From Spinacia oleracea (Eukaryota; Streptophyta; Magnoliopsida; Caryophyllales; Amaranthaceae): DNA of 64,000 nucleotides. The notes beneath the pieces were generated by a model, which saw only the letters and a list, made by a program, of their open reading frames with translations, was not told the origin of the DNA and did no database searches. The first letter of the stretch is position 1; every line of letters begins with the position of its first letter. The position numbers and the translations under genes are program-made. The stretch spans positions 6,820,001 to 6,884,000 of the forward strand of contig NC_079490.1 of NCBI RefSeq assembly GCF_020520425.1, read 5' to 3'. Positions 44,925 through 56,122 of the stretch are shown here, piece by piece.

Positions 44925-47599
44925 TTAATTATAGTAATTAACAACCCTACAATTCCTCCTAATCTCTCCCTCAGTGCCAGTAAGCACCTCAATAGAACCC
45001 ATATGAACCATGGCATTAGCAAACTTGTTAGCCCAAACTCCACCTTGCGACCCGAATTTCCTCACCATCTCTACCGTTGGTGGCGTAGTCATAAGAGCTT
45101 GATCCGAGTTTAACAACGCCCTATTATTTTGCAAGTCTTTGTAGTACAAATTATCCAACTTATTTGGCGTAACAAAATCAAGGGGAACCGTTGGATCATT
45201 ATTAGCATTAGTAGAAGGATAATTAGGGCATTTTTCCCTTAATACTTTGGCTAAGCTAGGATCTAAAGAAGGGTAATATGGGTGAGTTTCGTTGAAGGCG
45301 GAACAATGTGTGACTCCGATTGAATGAGCTCCCGAAAGGACGACCATTTCTTCTAATGAAAGGCCTTTCCTCTTAAAACTTTCTTCGAGTTGTTGTAAGT
45401 TGAAGAAAGGTGGAGGGACATTTGTAGTTGGTTCAGAAATGTTTGAGATTGTTCCGTCTCTTCGTCCTGATTGTACTGCGTAGTAGATCCCTCCTAGTCT
45501 TAAGGAACTGTCTCGAGCTGCAAAGGCTATGATATCTGCACAAGAGATTGTGTTTGGGCATTGGGATTCAAGCTTTGTCTTAGCCTCGTCGATGACTTCA
45601 TACCCTCTTAGACTTGGGAAGTTTGCTGGGTGTTCTTTCTCTGCTGGATTGCCCGGTGTTGAGTCTAGTAGGACTGATGCATCACATCCCTGCAAATCAA
45701 AATAACTACATGAGCAATTATACTCCAAACCAAAAAAAAAACACTCTCTCTGTTTTACCGTGTTGACCCTAAAGTTTTGATGATGACAAAGCAAACTCCT
45801 GACAATTGGTTAAGTTGTGTTGCATAATAGGTTCCGAGATCCTTAGAGGGATAATGCTAAGTTAAGGAGATCCTGAGTTGGATAAACTAAGCAACGTGGA
45901 ATATAAGCAAGTAATTGATCCATGTCAGACACTACATTGAAGAAATAATCATTAAGCAAGGCGAGATCCTTAGGCGAGTTCCTAAGGCGAGATCCTCATA
46001 TATTATGTGGATCCTCGATGTTCCAGAGAAGGAACAAATTGGGAAGTCTTCGAGTGAAGCTTCTAAAGGTGCAACATGAAGACTACAACATATGAGTTTA
46101 TGTTTAGGATTTATGTAAGTATTTAATATTGTTTATACGTAATTTGGAACGAAAGGAACCTAAGTATTTTGGTAAGTTTTAAATGAAATATGTTAACTGT
46201 AATTATAAAAGAGTTTTAACTTGGAAAATCTTTTTAATAAATAAAATGAATTTAATTAATAAATGAAACATAGGATTCTGATTTATTATCCTTGTTTCTC
46301 AAGTAAAAGATTTTCCATGTTCCTTGAAACTCTCCCCACGTATTTCTGTTTAACGTACATTTAGTGTTTTGATTTGGTCTCCCTTGTTTCTCTCCAACTA
46401 TGCCCATGTTACTGAGCAGTAACTGTTAGTGGGTAGTTGAGGAGAACATGGGTACCCAACCCTAAGTAAAACTCTCCTATAAAAGGAGAAGAGTTTTAGC
46501 TTTTCAAAACACAACTGATTTCTACAAAATCTATCTTAAAGAGCTTAAACGTTTTAAAAGAATCAGTTGGCAAAATAGAGTGTTCCTTGAGTTCCTTATT
46601 ATTATAAGCTTTATTACGTACTAGAATCTATCTATCATATTGTATTTTGGGTTTAAGGATTGAGTGATCCTTGAGTGACTTAGAGTTAAGTCAAAGAGAG
46701 AAAGAGCGACTAAGAGTTTAGTCAAAGAGAGAAACAGTGACTTAGAGTTAAGTCAAAGAGAAAAGGGAGCGACTTAGAGTTAAGTCAGAGAGAGAAAGAG
46801 TAGCACGGTAATCGAAGGGGATTGCTGTGGGGAACTCGTGTTCGAGAGGAACTCGAGTTAAAGAGTGTATTTGTAATAGAGTTATTGCATTAATACAAAA
46901 GAGTAGTGAGGTTCTTCTTGATTAGGGTCAAGAAGGTTCCTCCGTTTTATATCTTTCTTCGCTCATTGTTCTCAGTCTCTTTATTGTTTAAATTCCGCAA
47001 GAAACTTACTCAAGTTCCCAAGAAACAATTCACCCCCCTCTTGTCAAGTGTTCCTACTGAACTATCATACCGACTTCTACTCAGTTACTGTAGTAACAGA
47101 AACCTAGGAAAAAGAGATCAGAAGTGGTAACTTTTGCTTTAAGGTGGAGATATGTAGAGAATAACAAATTACTACACTAAATATTAATTGGTCCTACAAA
47201 ATAAGGGTGACATAACAAATAAAGTAGAAGTGAGTAGAACTTAGAAAAACACCTCAAAACAAAAAATGAGTGAAACTTAAGAGAGCGGAGGGAGTACAAA
47301 AAAACATAAGTCAACGTATTATATCAACTTTGTAAACATTGTACGTAATGTACAAGTGTGTATATACATACCCTAACAAAGCAGTCATGAAAATGCATCC
47401 GAATAAGGCCAGCTCCCAATCCCGGATTTTGAGAAATGGCCTTGTATACAACCTTCCTTACTACTTGTTCTACAGACGGACAACTTTGTCCATAGAAACC
47501 AACCTGAAGATTGGATGCCATGGAGACCGTGGATATAGTAAGGAATAAAAGGAAGCAAAAACTTATGGAATTTTGCATGTTTATTATTTCCTTAATCAC
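44925..47599 (-). CDS. Class III (secretory) peroxidase, paralogue 1
   Basis: Two exons: 47599-47372 and 45689-44925, GT-AG, about 330 residues (323 if the second ATG at 47578 is used). It should use hydrogen peroxide to oxidise phenolics in the apoplast or vacuole. A signal peptide ([17 protein letters not shown]) precedes the mature start [12 protein letters not shown]. Distal haem pocket residues R67 and H71 lie in [12 protein letters not shown]; proximal H198 lies in LSGAHSIG. Eight cysteines fit the four conserved disulfides. The intron splits right after HDCFVR, as in the two neighbours. That intron is 1682 bp and holds a solo LTR, while the other two have introns of 105 and 223 bp. The gene faces away from paralogues 2 and 3. 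Confidence 0.93.
45761..47067. mobile_element. Solo LTR (fossil) in peroxidase 1 intron
   Basis: Begins TGTTGACCCTAAAGTTTTG and ends CCTACTGAACTATCA, i.e. TG...CA. The exact 5-bp repeat TACCG lies on both sides (45756-45760 and 47068-47072), the target duplication size of LTR elements. 1307 bp, with no coding part. An internal tandem repeat of about 31 bp (AGTGACTTAGAGTTAAGTCA..GAGAGAAA, about four units) lies at 46675-46802. The clean flanking repeat argues for a fairly young insertion followed by LTR-LTR recombination. Superfamily is likely Copia by its start, not proven. Confidence 0.8.
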
Positions 47600-47685
47600 C
47601 TTCCAAAATAAAATTAGAGCTTGTTAAATACTTGTAATTATGTTGATAGAGGTGTGAAATGAGGTTAAGATTTATGATGTACATA

Positions 47686-47695
47686 GTATATATAC
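47686..47695 (-). promoter_or_regulatory. Probable TATA box of peroxidase 1
   Basis: On the minus strand GTATATATAC, about 90 bp before the first ATG. Confidence 0.45.
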
Positions 47696-48123
47696 TAGCA
47701 ATGTAATAATGTATTAAATATACAAAAATGGACCTTAATTATATTAACCTTGTCTTCCTTTGAATTTTTAATTTTTTAATTATTTTTTGGGGCCTAATGT
47801 ATTCTTTTGAATTATCAACTATTTCATAAAATTTGCAATTAACTAATGTATACTTATTTTTACTAGTCATGTGCTTTTCATCAGCTATACGTCTATACTA
47901 CTACAGTACTACGTGTTACTTACCAACGAGGCCGATCTTTACCTATTGCCTACTGACATGTGTAAGAGGTTACATATTCAAATCTCTCTCTATATTGTCT
48001 ATATTTTACTTATTTCTTGTAATCAATGAATAATTAAGCATATAAAATGTTGAATCGATACGTGTAATGTCTCACATTATTAAGGAGTTACTCCTCTTAT
48101 TACCATACGGTTTTAATGTGGAA

Positions 48124-48391
48124 CTAGTTTTTAGGCCCGGACAATGCTCCGGGTTACTACGTTAATAACATTCACATTTACTTATATTATTTGTTTTTGT
48201 AATAATAACATGACACATGCAATAGCTTAGTGGTAAAATATTTATTGTTTAAATTGAAGATCAGGGGTTCAATTAAACCTTATGTAAACTATGTTTGTCA
48301 TTTTTTTAATGTACATGGAACGAACGACCCATAAGCATAGCGTCACGTGGCACATACTTAATTTTAGACGCCTTTTAATATATAGTATAGA
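48124..48391 (-). mobile_element. Short Helitron (minus orientation) with a tRNA-like stretch
   Basis: On the minus strand it starts A|TCTATACTATATATTAAAAGGCG and ends with the hairpin CCCGGAGCATTGTCCGGG, then CCTAAAAACTAG|T. 268 bp. Plus strand 48219-48280 holds AATAGCTTAGTGGTA (A-box-like) and AGGGGTTCAATTAAACC (B-box-like) about 40 bp later. It is related to 19053-19782 by its 5' end, the tRNA-like part and a GTCACGTGGC / GTGACGTGGC motif. Confidence 0.85.
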
Positions 48392-49024
48392 TAGATTTTT
48401 TGGACTTGTAAAATGGACACTCTTTCTTAATAACGGGTACAAACCCGTATTTAACATTAAACAAATCAATTCCTTTGACTTTCTTCTTTAATAGGGCTTT
48501 TGTTAGCTAATGGATGTTCAAGGGCGATGCGTGTTAGTTATAGGTTAATTGTTTATACAGACTTTTGTCCTTCAATGGGCTTCACTTGCTGCAAACAAAA
48601 TTAAACAAAAATGAATAATTGAGATAACAAAAATGACAAAGTCATAAAAATCGCTACTTGCGACAAATTATTGTATCGTATTTTTTTTTTTTTTTAATTA
48701 CATATTACGTAAAAGTATATTATTAGATTGTAATAACTATTTTTTAATTTTTAATTTTAATTTACAAGAGAAATGGAAGGATAAGATTTATGGTTAATTC
48801 ATACATATACAAAGTTTGAAGTTGTTCAATAATAGAAACGATTAGTCGATTACTGATGATTTGCAAGTTGCACATGTAGGATTACTAGGATACTAGGACA
48901 GGAATGTGTAAAAATGGGCTTTGTTTTTGTCTTCAATTTCTTTGAATTATTCAACACTACTTCTATTGGATTTGCTACTTTTTTTGGACATCGGTTAAAC
49001 ATGCATTAAACGAAAGGACAAAAA
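48392..49024. other. AT-rich intergenic stretch
   Basis: No gene or complete element recognised. Confidence 0.4.
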
Positions 49025-49207
49025 GGTTTTGTTCTCTTCACCTTATTCTTATTATTTATTAGATCATACAATAAAAATCAAACCAGATTAGACTACACCA
49101 GATCAAACAAAGCAAAGAACTCTCACATAAAACATTCGATCGATCAGACCAGCCTGCAGACCAGAAATTAGATAAGTCATACCAGATCAGATGAAGACAA
49201 CAAGACC
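49025..49207. mobile_element. Short Tourist-like MITE
   Basis: Left GGTTTTGTTCTCTTCACCTTATT; right end reverse-complemented GGTCTTGTTGTCTTCATCTGATC. The interior repeats CAGATCA/GACCAGA words as in the element at 19981-21298. The flanking triplets AAA and TAA do not quite match. 183 bp. Confidence 0.6.
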
Positions 49208-49715
49208 TAACACAATACCTACTTACCTAGCTTCCGAGGCCGCTAAACATTGCTTAAAACCCTTACACATTCGAAACTACTAAGATGATTAGATAAGTTC
49301 AACTAGCTCTTACTAAATGAATAAGTACACATCGAAGCTACTCCAAGATGATTAAGTACAAACCAATTACAATGCAAAACTTTAAAAACTATGGAAATTC
49401 GATATGCAATTAAATGCATTAAAATAATACTAGTAATATTTCTCTTCAACTACTACGTTTGAACTTTGAAGAACTTAATACTTCATACTCCGTATTAATT
49501 AATTATTGAACAGTTCAATGCACGTACTTAACTTCCATCAAATAAAAATGTAAGTACTTAATCAGGTTGTACTAGAGGCTGGCTAGTTGACCTTTTTTCT
49601 CGAAACTTTGACTCACTTATTTCAACTATCCCGTTAAGCTCACAATACGGATCGTGTGCTTTGATTTGAGCATACCAATTTGTACGGAGTACTCCGTATG
49701 ATTTAAAAATAATTA

Positions 49716-49976
49716 CTTCATCCGTTTGGTTTTAATTGCAATCTGTTTACTGTTCAATCCAATTTACACTCCGTATAAATTTGAGATGTAAGTGGATATG
49801 TAGTAAATTATAATCATGTCCCCATTTTCAGATATCATAAGGAGAAAATATGGCTTATTAAATATGGATGAGGTACTTTCGTAAAGTCAATTGTGTAAAA
49901 TTGTTAAAAATAAAAAGATTACAACTTAAAAGAAATATCCCAATAAACACGTTGTAACTGAAAAAAACAGAGGAAG
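49716..49976. mobile_element. Stowaway-like MITE (worn)
   Basis: Left CTTCATCCGTTTGGTTTTAATTGCAA; right CAGTTACAACG in inverted form and ACAGAGGAAG; TA on both sides. 261 bp, ends imperfect. Confidence 0.6.
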
Positions 49977-50930
49977 TAATAAAAAACTCAACATCTACAA
50001 GGAACGAAGAAATTTATGATTTGTATTTCAATATAATAGAAGATAAAACAAACGTCGCCAAAAACCTTATCATCAATTTTAATTTGGTAAAATAGTAAAA
50101 AAAAAAAAAAAAAACTCAATTTTCACAAATATTTAAAAGTAAGACAAGGAAAAATACGTTTATATATATAAGGACCAATAAGTTAAAAAAAGAGTTTTCA
50201 TGCGAAAAGAATAAATGATTTGTTTCTTTCAAAACATTTAAATAAGTAAGCTTAACCCTTTAACCAAAGTTGACATTAAGAAATTCATGCAATTTGGGAG
50301 CCTCTATATAGATAATACGCAGTAGTAAATAGTAATCCTTACCTAGTAAATCAGACAAGGTTGGTGGATGTGGTGGGGAAGTCACTTTAGTTCGAACCTT
50401 ACCATCTGTTTGAGGTTAGAATTTTTCAGAAATGGGGATTTCTTTACCTTTTTCTATGCTTTTAAGCGTTGACTTGTGTATCTATGCTGGCCGACTAGCT
50501 AACATGTGAAAATGTGATCAGTATGATAATTTTCTTTACCAATCCTATATAATAATAAGGATATCACTTTTCATTCAAGTCCTCCAAAACCCAAATCAAG
50601 CCTTTCTACGCAATCCCTCCAAAGCATTCAAAACTGATCATATGCTCGTATTTCGTATATTTTCATGTTAATATAGGCGTCTGAAACAAATGAATAATTA
50701 TCTTACTTCTAAATATAGTATTATTTGACTAATTGATTATTTTGTTTAGGTGAAAATGACAGGAAAAGGCCAAGAAGCTGCTGCTGGCTGGTGGCTATGA
50801 CTACTACAGTTTACCACTTGCGAGTTGCCAATTTTGGTAATACCAAAAATTACATGGAACTATTCAAAACTTGCATGCTTCGAAGCTGCCTACACGTTTT
50901 TTATTTCTTGAATTTGATCAACTTTCAACT

Positions 50931-50940
50931 ACTATATAAA
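50931..50940 (+). promoter_or_regulatory. Probable TATA box of peroxidase 2
   Basis: ACTATATAAA followed about 30 bp later by a pyrimidine/CA-rich stretch; 140 bp before the ATG. Confidence 0.6.
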
Positions 50941-51080
50941 CTCCATCACCATCCCTATATTTCTATTCATCCTTATCTCTCACATTTTTTATCAAACACG
51001 TACATCTATTAAGAAACAGAGAAAGTATAACCATTCAACACATTAAAACAAACAACATATTTGTAATAATCCTAGTGAAG

Positions 51081-52163
51081 ATGTCGAATTCGGTGTTTTG
51101 TATGCTTTTCTTCCTTGCCATGGCATATATGTCTTCTTCTACTGCACTAAAGGTCGGGTTCTATCAAAGAAATTGCCCCTCGGCGGAGGCAATTGTAAGG
51201 AATGTAGTCAATAACGCGGTTTCAAGGAATCCCGGATTAGGAGCTGGCCTTATCAGGATGCATTTCCATGATTGTTTTGTCAGGGTATGTAACAATGTAC
51301 TATATGTTTTTTTCAACAATATCCTACTTAATTTTATGATATGGTCCATTATGTACACATTCTAAATTTTCTTCATTTTAATTTTTCAGGGATGTGATGC
51401 TTCAATCCTACTTGATTCAACCCCGGGGAGACCGTCAGAGAAAGACAACGTAGCAAACAACCCAAGTATGCGAGGCTACGAAGTGATCGACGAGGCAAAG
51501 AAACAACTCGAAGCTCGATGCCCACAAACCGTCTCTTGTGCAGACATCATAGCCTTTGCAGCACGAGACAGTGCCTCGAAGCTAGGAGGGATCAACTACG
51601 CAGTACAATCAGGTCGACGTGACGGAAGAGTCTCGCTTAAGGATGACCCGGACCAAAACCTACCCGCACCCTTTTTCAACCTATCACAAATCGAACGAAG
51701 CTTTAAACGAAAAGGCCTTTCCGTAGAGGAAATGGTCGTCCTTTCCGGGGCGCATTCCATTGGAGTCTCACATTGTTCTTCCTTCACGAAAAGACTTTAC
51801 ACCTTCAATGCCACTCACCCACAAGACCCTTCATTGGACCCCCGGTTCGCTACTATGTTGAAATCCAAGTGTCCAAGTAACGCGCCTAGCAACGTTGATC
51901 GTACTGTTGTTCAAGATTTCATCACACCTAATAGGTTGGACAACAAGTACTACCAAAATGTGGTGAACAGACGGGATTTGTTAACCTCGGATCAGAGTCT
52001 TATGGCTAGCCCTAGCACCATGAGTATGGTGAAGAACTTCAATAGACAAGGCGGTGTTTGGGCTAATAAGTTTGGTAAAGCTATGGTTCATATGGGTTCC
52101 ATTGAGGTTCTCACTGGTGCTCAAGGTGAGATTAGAAAGAGTTGTAGGGTTATTAATCATTAA
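51081..52163 (+). CDS. Class III (secretory) peroxidase, paralogue 2
   Basis: Two exons: 51081-51284 and 51390-52163, about 325 residues. The signal peptide ([18 protein letters not shown]) precedes [13 protein letters not shown]59 and H63 form the distal pocket, H190 the proximal ligand; the [11 protein letters not shown] and [12 protein letters not shown] family motifs are present, with eight cysteines. The start is the ATG at 51081; the in-frame codon before it is GTG AAG, not ATG. Compared with paralogue 3 it keeps a longer loop ([23 protein letters not shown]), and that loop is the main length difference between the two. Confidence 0.95.
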
Positions 52164-52828
52164 TTGTTAGTTTAGTAGTTGCCTTGATTTTCTTTTTCTC
52201 CCTTAGGATTAGAGTGCGAGTGTGGAGAGATAATTCTTTGATTCTTTTGATTTACAAATCAAGTGTATTTATGTTTTGTTTAATTGATTCATTTGTTAAG
52301 TAAAATACATATAAATGAATAGACTTGGGATTTTTTTTTTAACAACGTACTACTTATATGATTATGAATATTTTTTTTTAATAAAGCTAAGGGGGTGTTT
52401 GGTATGAATGTTGGAAAGGAAGTGGAATGGAAACAAATAAGAAGGCCCGTTTACAGATACAATTCGAACCAATCCGACTAGCCAATTTATTCTAAATGGC
52501 CCGTCTTGGTTGCTTCGTGGATCCGTGGGCTAGTCACTTTTTTGCCACCAATCAGTCTGACCCAAGTCAAAATATTCTTTCTGCCCTAAGTTAAAACACA
52601 AGTATACAACCCTATAGTTAAAATACAATCCTAGTCTCCGTTTTCATTTGTTTTGATCAATTAATTTAGTATCAGATGAAGAACATGATTCTTTATTGCG
52701 CATATGAAATTATGGAGAAAATTGTTTTCGGCGTATAAGTGCATACATAAAAGAACATAACATTATAATAAATGAGCATGAAATATCTTTATTGGTTTCT
52801 TGTGGATCTTGTGACCGGAAACTTGTTA
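52164..52828. other. Intergenic region between peroxidases 2 and 3
   Basis: 3' flank of peroxidase 2. GGGGGTGTTTGGTATGAATG at about 52391 followed by GGAAAGGAAGTGGAATGG looks like the left end of a fold-back of the 8172 type. No partner found. Confidence 0.35.
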
Positions 52829-53144
52829 CTCCCTCTGTCCCGGAATACTTGAGGCACAAAGTTTAAGAGACTTGAATTGACTTATTTAATTTAATAGATA
52901 GTAGTTGATAGTGGGGTATTATTTTAATGTAGTTAGTGGGAAGTGGGTTAAGAGGTGGGGTTGGGGGAGAGTAGGGATTGAATTTTTAATTATTTTTTGT
53001 ATGGAGTAGGGGGTAGGTGGGTTAATAGGGGTGGAGTGAGAAATAATATAATATTGTTAGAATATTTCCATTTTTAGAAACAGGTCAAGTATTAAGGGAC
53101 GGCCCGATAAGGAAAACAGGTGAAGTATTCCGGGACGGAGGGAG
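52829..53144. mobile_element. Stowaway MITE
   Basis: Left CTCCCTCTGTCCCGGAATACTTG; right GAAGTATTCCGGGACGGAGGGAG; TA both sides. 316 bp. It is an inverted relative of 40635-41268 with long stretches identical by eye. Confidence 0.9.
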
Positions 53145-53227
53145 TAAAAACTAACAGAGCACCTTCGCATGACTTATTAATGGCTGGTCTTTGATCCACT
53201 CATGGTAGTCTCGGCTATCGTAGTATA

Positions 53228-53290
53228 CTCCCTCCGTCCCTAAAAGATTGCCCCATAGAGGGTAGTTCACTTAGATTGCCCCATAGAGAG
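53228..53290. mobile_element. Stowaway MITE, left end only
   Basis: CTCCCTCCGTCCCTAAAAGATTGCCCCATAG after TA, with the phrase ACTTAGATTGCCCCATAGAG repeated once at about 53269. No matching right end before peroxidase 3. Confidence 0.6.
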
Positions 53291-53700
53291 AAATTAACTT
53301 AGTTAATTTTTGGGTGTAAAAAGTATACATGGGTGGGTTACTAAATAAGATATGGGGCAAACAAATAGACTAAACACAAACGCTAAAGGACAAGATCAAT
53401 TTTTTTGGAAAATGGCATCGGTTTTTTAAAAATGATATCCATTTTTCCAAAATGGCCCTGTTTTTTTTAAAAATGGCATCTATTTTAATACTTGTCTTAT
53501 CCCTATTTTGTCGTTTAAGACAATGTACGAATATTATCCACTCTATTTCAAGAACTTGTGTAGCTACAGCTAGCTGTTGAGACACTGATATTGAATAACC
53601 ATTTCTATACATTGAACACGTTTTCATTAACTTTGTATTCCCATTTACTAATACACATATTAAACTACTTAATCCGCAGTTACCTGCATGCTTACTTGTC

Positions 53701-53710
53701 TATATATAAA
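53701..53710 (+). promoter_or_regulatory. Probable TATA box of peroxidase 3
   Basis: TATATATAAA followed by CACCACACCACTCTC, about 160 bp before the chosen ATG. Confidence 0.6.
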
Positions 53711-53869
53711 CACCACACCACTCTCAAGTTTTGTCCAACAATTTGAACATTTCAACCTCAAAAACACTGGCATATAACACAATGATGCAGTAAAGTAATA
53801 ATTACCTTGTCCATCTATATACTCTTCAGTCTTCATATCTATCCTCTGTTTTCTTCTTCAGTCCTTCGC

Positions 53870-55034
53870 ATGCTTTCCTTACTTGCAATGGCATGTATGT
53901 CTGCTACTGCTACTGTCTCGTCTTCGTCTCTGAAGGTTGGATTCTATGAACAGACCTGTCCTTCAGCAGAGGAAATTGTGAGGAATGTAGTAAACAAAGC
54001 AGTTACAAGTAATCCAGGATTAGGAGCCGGCCTTATAAGAATGCATTTCCATGATTGTTTTGTGAGGGTATGTATACATGTAGCCTTATACATAGCACTT
54101 TTTAACTTGGACAATCCCATAATTTGACAAAAATTGTTTTATGCAGTACAAACTAACTATGAATTTGACAAAAATATAATGTAAGTTAATATAATTCAAA
54201 AGATGGAAGAAGAAATTTCTCCAAAAATCAATAATTATCTTATATAGTATGCATACTTTCATGGTTAGTGCACTGATACAAGTTTTTCAGGGTTGTGATG
54301 CTTCAATACTACTTGATTCAACTCCAATGAACAAAACAGAGAAGGACAACATAATAAACAACCCAAGTTTACGGGGTTACGAGGTGATTGATGAGGCAAA
54401 GGCCGAGCTTGAAGCTCGATGCCCACAAACGGTTTCCTGTGCAGACATCCTAGCCTTTGCAGCCCGAGACAGTGCCTTCGAATTAGGAGGAATCAACTAT
54501 ACAGTACAATCAGGACGAAAAGACGGGCGAATCTCACTTAAAGAAGACCCAGATCAGAACCTACCCTCACCCTTTAGTAACTTGCAGATACTCCAACAGA
54601 GCTTTGAAAGAAAAGGTCTTTCTTTAGAGGAAATGGTCACACTTTCAGGAGCACATTCTATTGGAGTCTCACATTGTTCTATTCTCACCCTAACACTTGA
54701 CCCGAGTCTCACATTGGACCCTGAGTCTGCTAGAATGTTGAAATCCAAGTGCCCTAATGATTCTCCTACAAATGCTACTGTTTTTGAAGATTTTGTCACA
54801 CCTGATAAGTTAGACAACAAGTACTACCAAAATGTTGTAAACAAGAGAGGATTGTTTATCTCGGATCGAAGTCTTATGACCAGCTCTGAAACTGCAAGTA
54901 TGGTGAAGGGATTTGGTTGTCAAGGTGAAGTTTGGGCTGAAAAGTTTGCTGAGGCTATGGTTCATATGGGTTCAATTGAGGTGCTTACTGATAGTCAGGG
55001 TGAGATTAGGAAAGATTGTAGGGTGGTTAATTAG
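53870..55034 (+). CDS. Class III (secretory) peroxidase, paralogue 3
   Basis: Two exons: 53870-54067 and 54291-55034, about 313 residues. Distal R57 and H61, proximal H188. The signal peptide from the ATG at 53870 ([20 protein letters not shown]) is short. The open frame extends upstream without another ATG, and an out-of-frame ATG ATG CAG TAA lies at about 53782, so the 5' end may be altered from the ancestral form. Oddities: the loop after HCS is shortened and replaced by [14 protein letters not shown], and a ninth cysteine appears in [12 protein letters not shown] where the other two copies have Arg or Ser. It looks functional but diverged. Confidence 0.88.
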
Positions 55035-55144
55035 TAATGTTTAAGTTTGGCTTTTGATTAGTGAGCTATTCTAAAGCTCTGTAGAAAAACTAATTACGCA
55101 GAAATGTAGTTTATTAATCCATAAACGAATCTTTGGAAGAAATT

Positions 55145-55175
55145 TTTAGTGATTGTAGGGTGGTTAATTAGTAAT
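55145..55175 (+). repeat. Duplicated last codons of peroxidase 3
   Basis: GATTGTAGGGTGGTTAATTAGTAAT at about 55150-55174 repeats exactly the end of the peroxidase 3 coding sequence and stop at 55014-55038. The sequence between shows no other peroxidase homology. It may be a leftover from a further tandem copy or a short local duplication. Confidence 0.8.
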
Positions 55176-56122
55176 CTCTTTCATAATATGAGTACATGAC
55201 TCACATTGATACTAGCTATACTACTACTACTACTACGTTTTTATTACTCTATGTTACAGCCAGTTATATGATAGCACCCAATTTTTCCGATTCGGTCGTT
55301 CGATCTATGATTCCTGTCACTTTGCTGGAGGTGGAACCTTTTAGGCTCTGTGAGCTCGAAGTGATGAATATGGAGACCGGCAGCTCATCCCAACTTTCCA
55401 ACAAAACACAGATGGATGCATGAAACTATACATAAATAGAATTAACATGTGATTCACTACTTATAGCTATGTTCTTTTTTTTTTCCCAGTTAAAAGACTT
55501 AAAACATAAGCTATGTTCTTCACTTAACAGAAAAAATAGCTTTACATTTAATATTTTCATACGAGGGATAATAAAGTCTGACGACGACTAATACATTTAA
55601 ATAAAATTGTATTCACAATTGTTCAATTAGAGCTTGTAAATTCATTTCTGTTCTAATCAAATCTAATAAAATTCAAATAGTAAGTTCAATGGTTTCAGGT
55701 GAATATATTTTAGCTAAAATACTCTACATAAAGCTACTACGTTCAATAGTCTTTAGGTGAAACGAATTATCCTTAGTCCTTACTCTATCGTCACTATTAG
55801 TGTATTACTCCATGTATCTTAATACAGACTACGGAGTATACAAGTATATATATAAATAGACAAAGAGTAGATAATAGTAATAATAATACAATTCTATAAT
55901 TGAAAAAAAAAACAATGCAGAACTTCTACTCTAAAAAAAATTAATTGCAGACAAACTTTTAATCTAGAATTAACATCAACTCTGAAACAATATAGACAAG
56001 AATCTTCAAGTGTCAATATTTTGTGGAAGTTTAGACTGTAAAGCCCAATATTTTTATGTAAAGCCCAAAAGAATGACTAGTGCCAGCAGGCCCAACATCC
56101 AAAAAAGCATTTGGATAAAACA
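55176..56122. other. Intergenic region, no gene recognised
   Basis: A plus frame at 55196-55423 (with SVVRSMIPVTLLEVEPFRLCELEV) has no motif I recognise. The rest is AT-rich. Confidence 0.4.

Noticed and set aside
45743-47298. A Stowaway hosting the solo LTR in peroxidase intron 1
   Set aside because: The right end GCGGAGGGAG is clear at about 47288-47297, but the proposed left end (CTCTCTCTGTTTTACC) is too weak to call.
53785-53826. A 40-bp intron joining an upstream ATG ATG to peroxidase 3
   Set aside because: It would keep the frame and has GT/AG, but 40 bp is shorter than plant introns usually splice. The ATG at 53870 is simpler.
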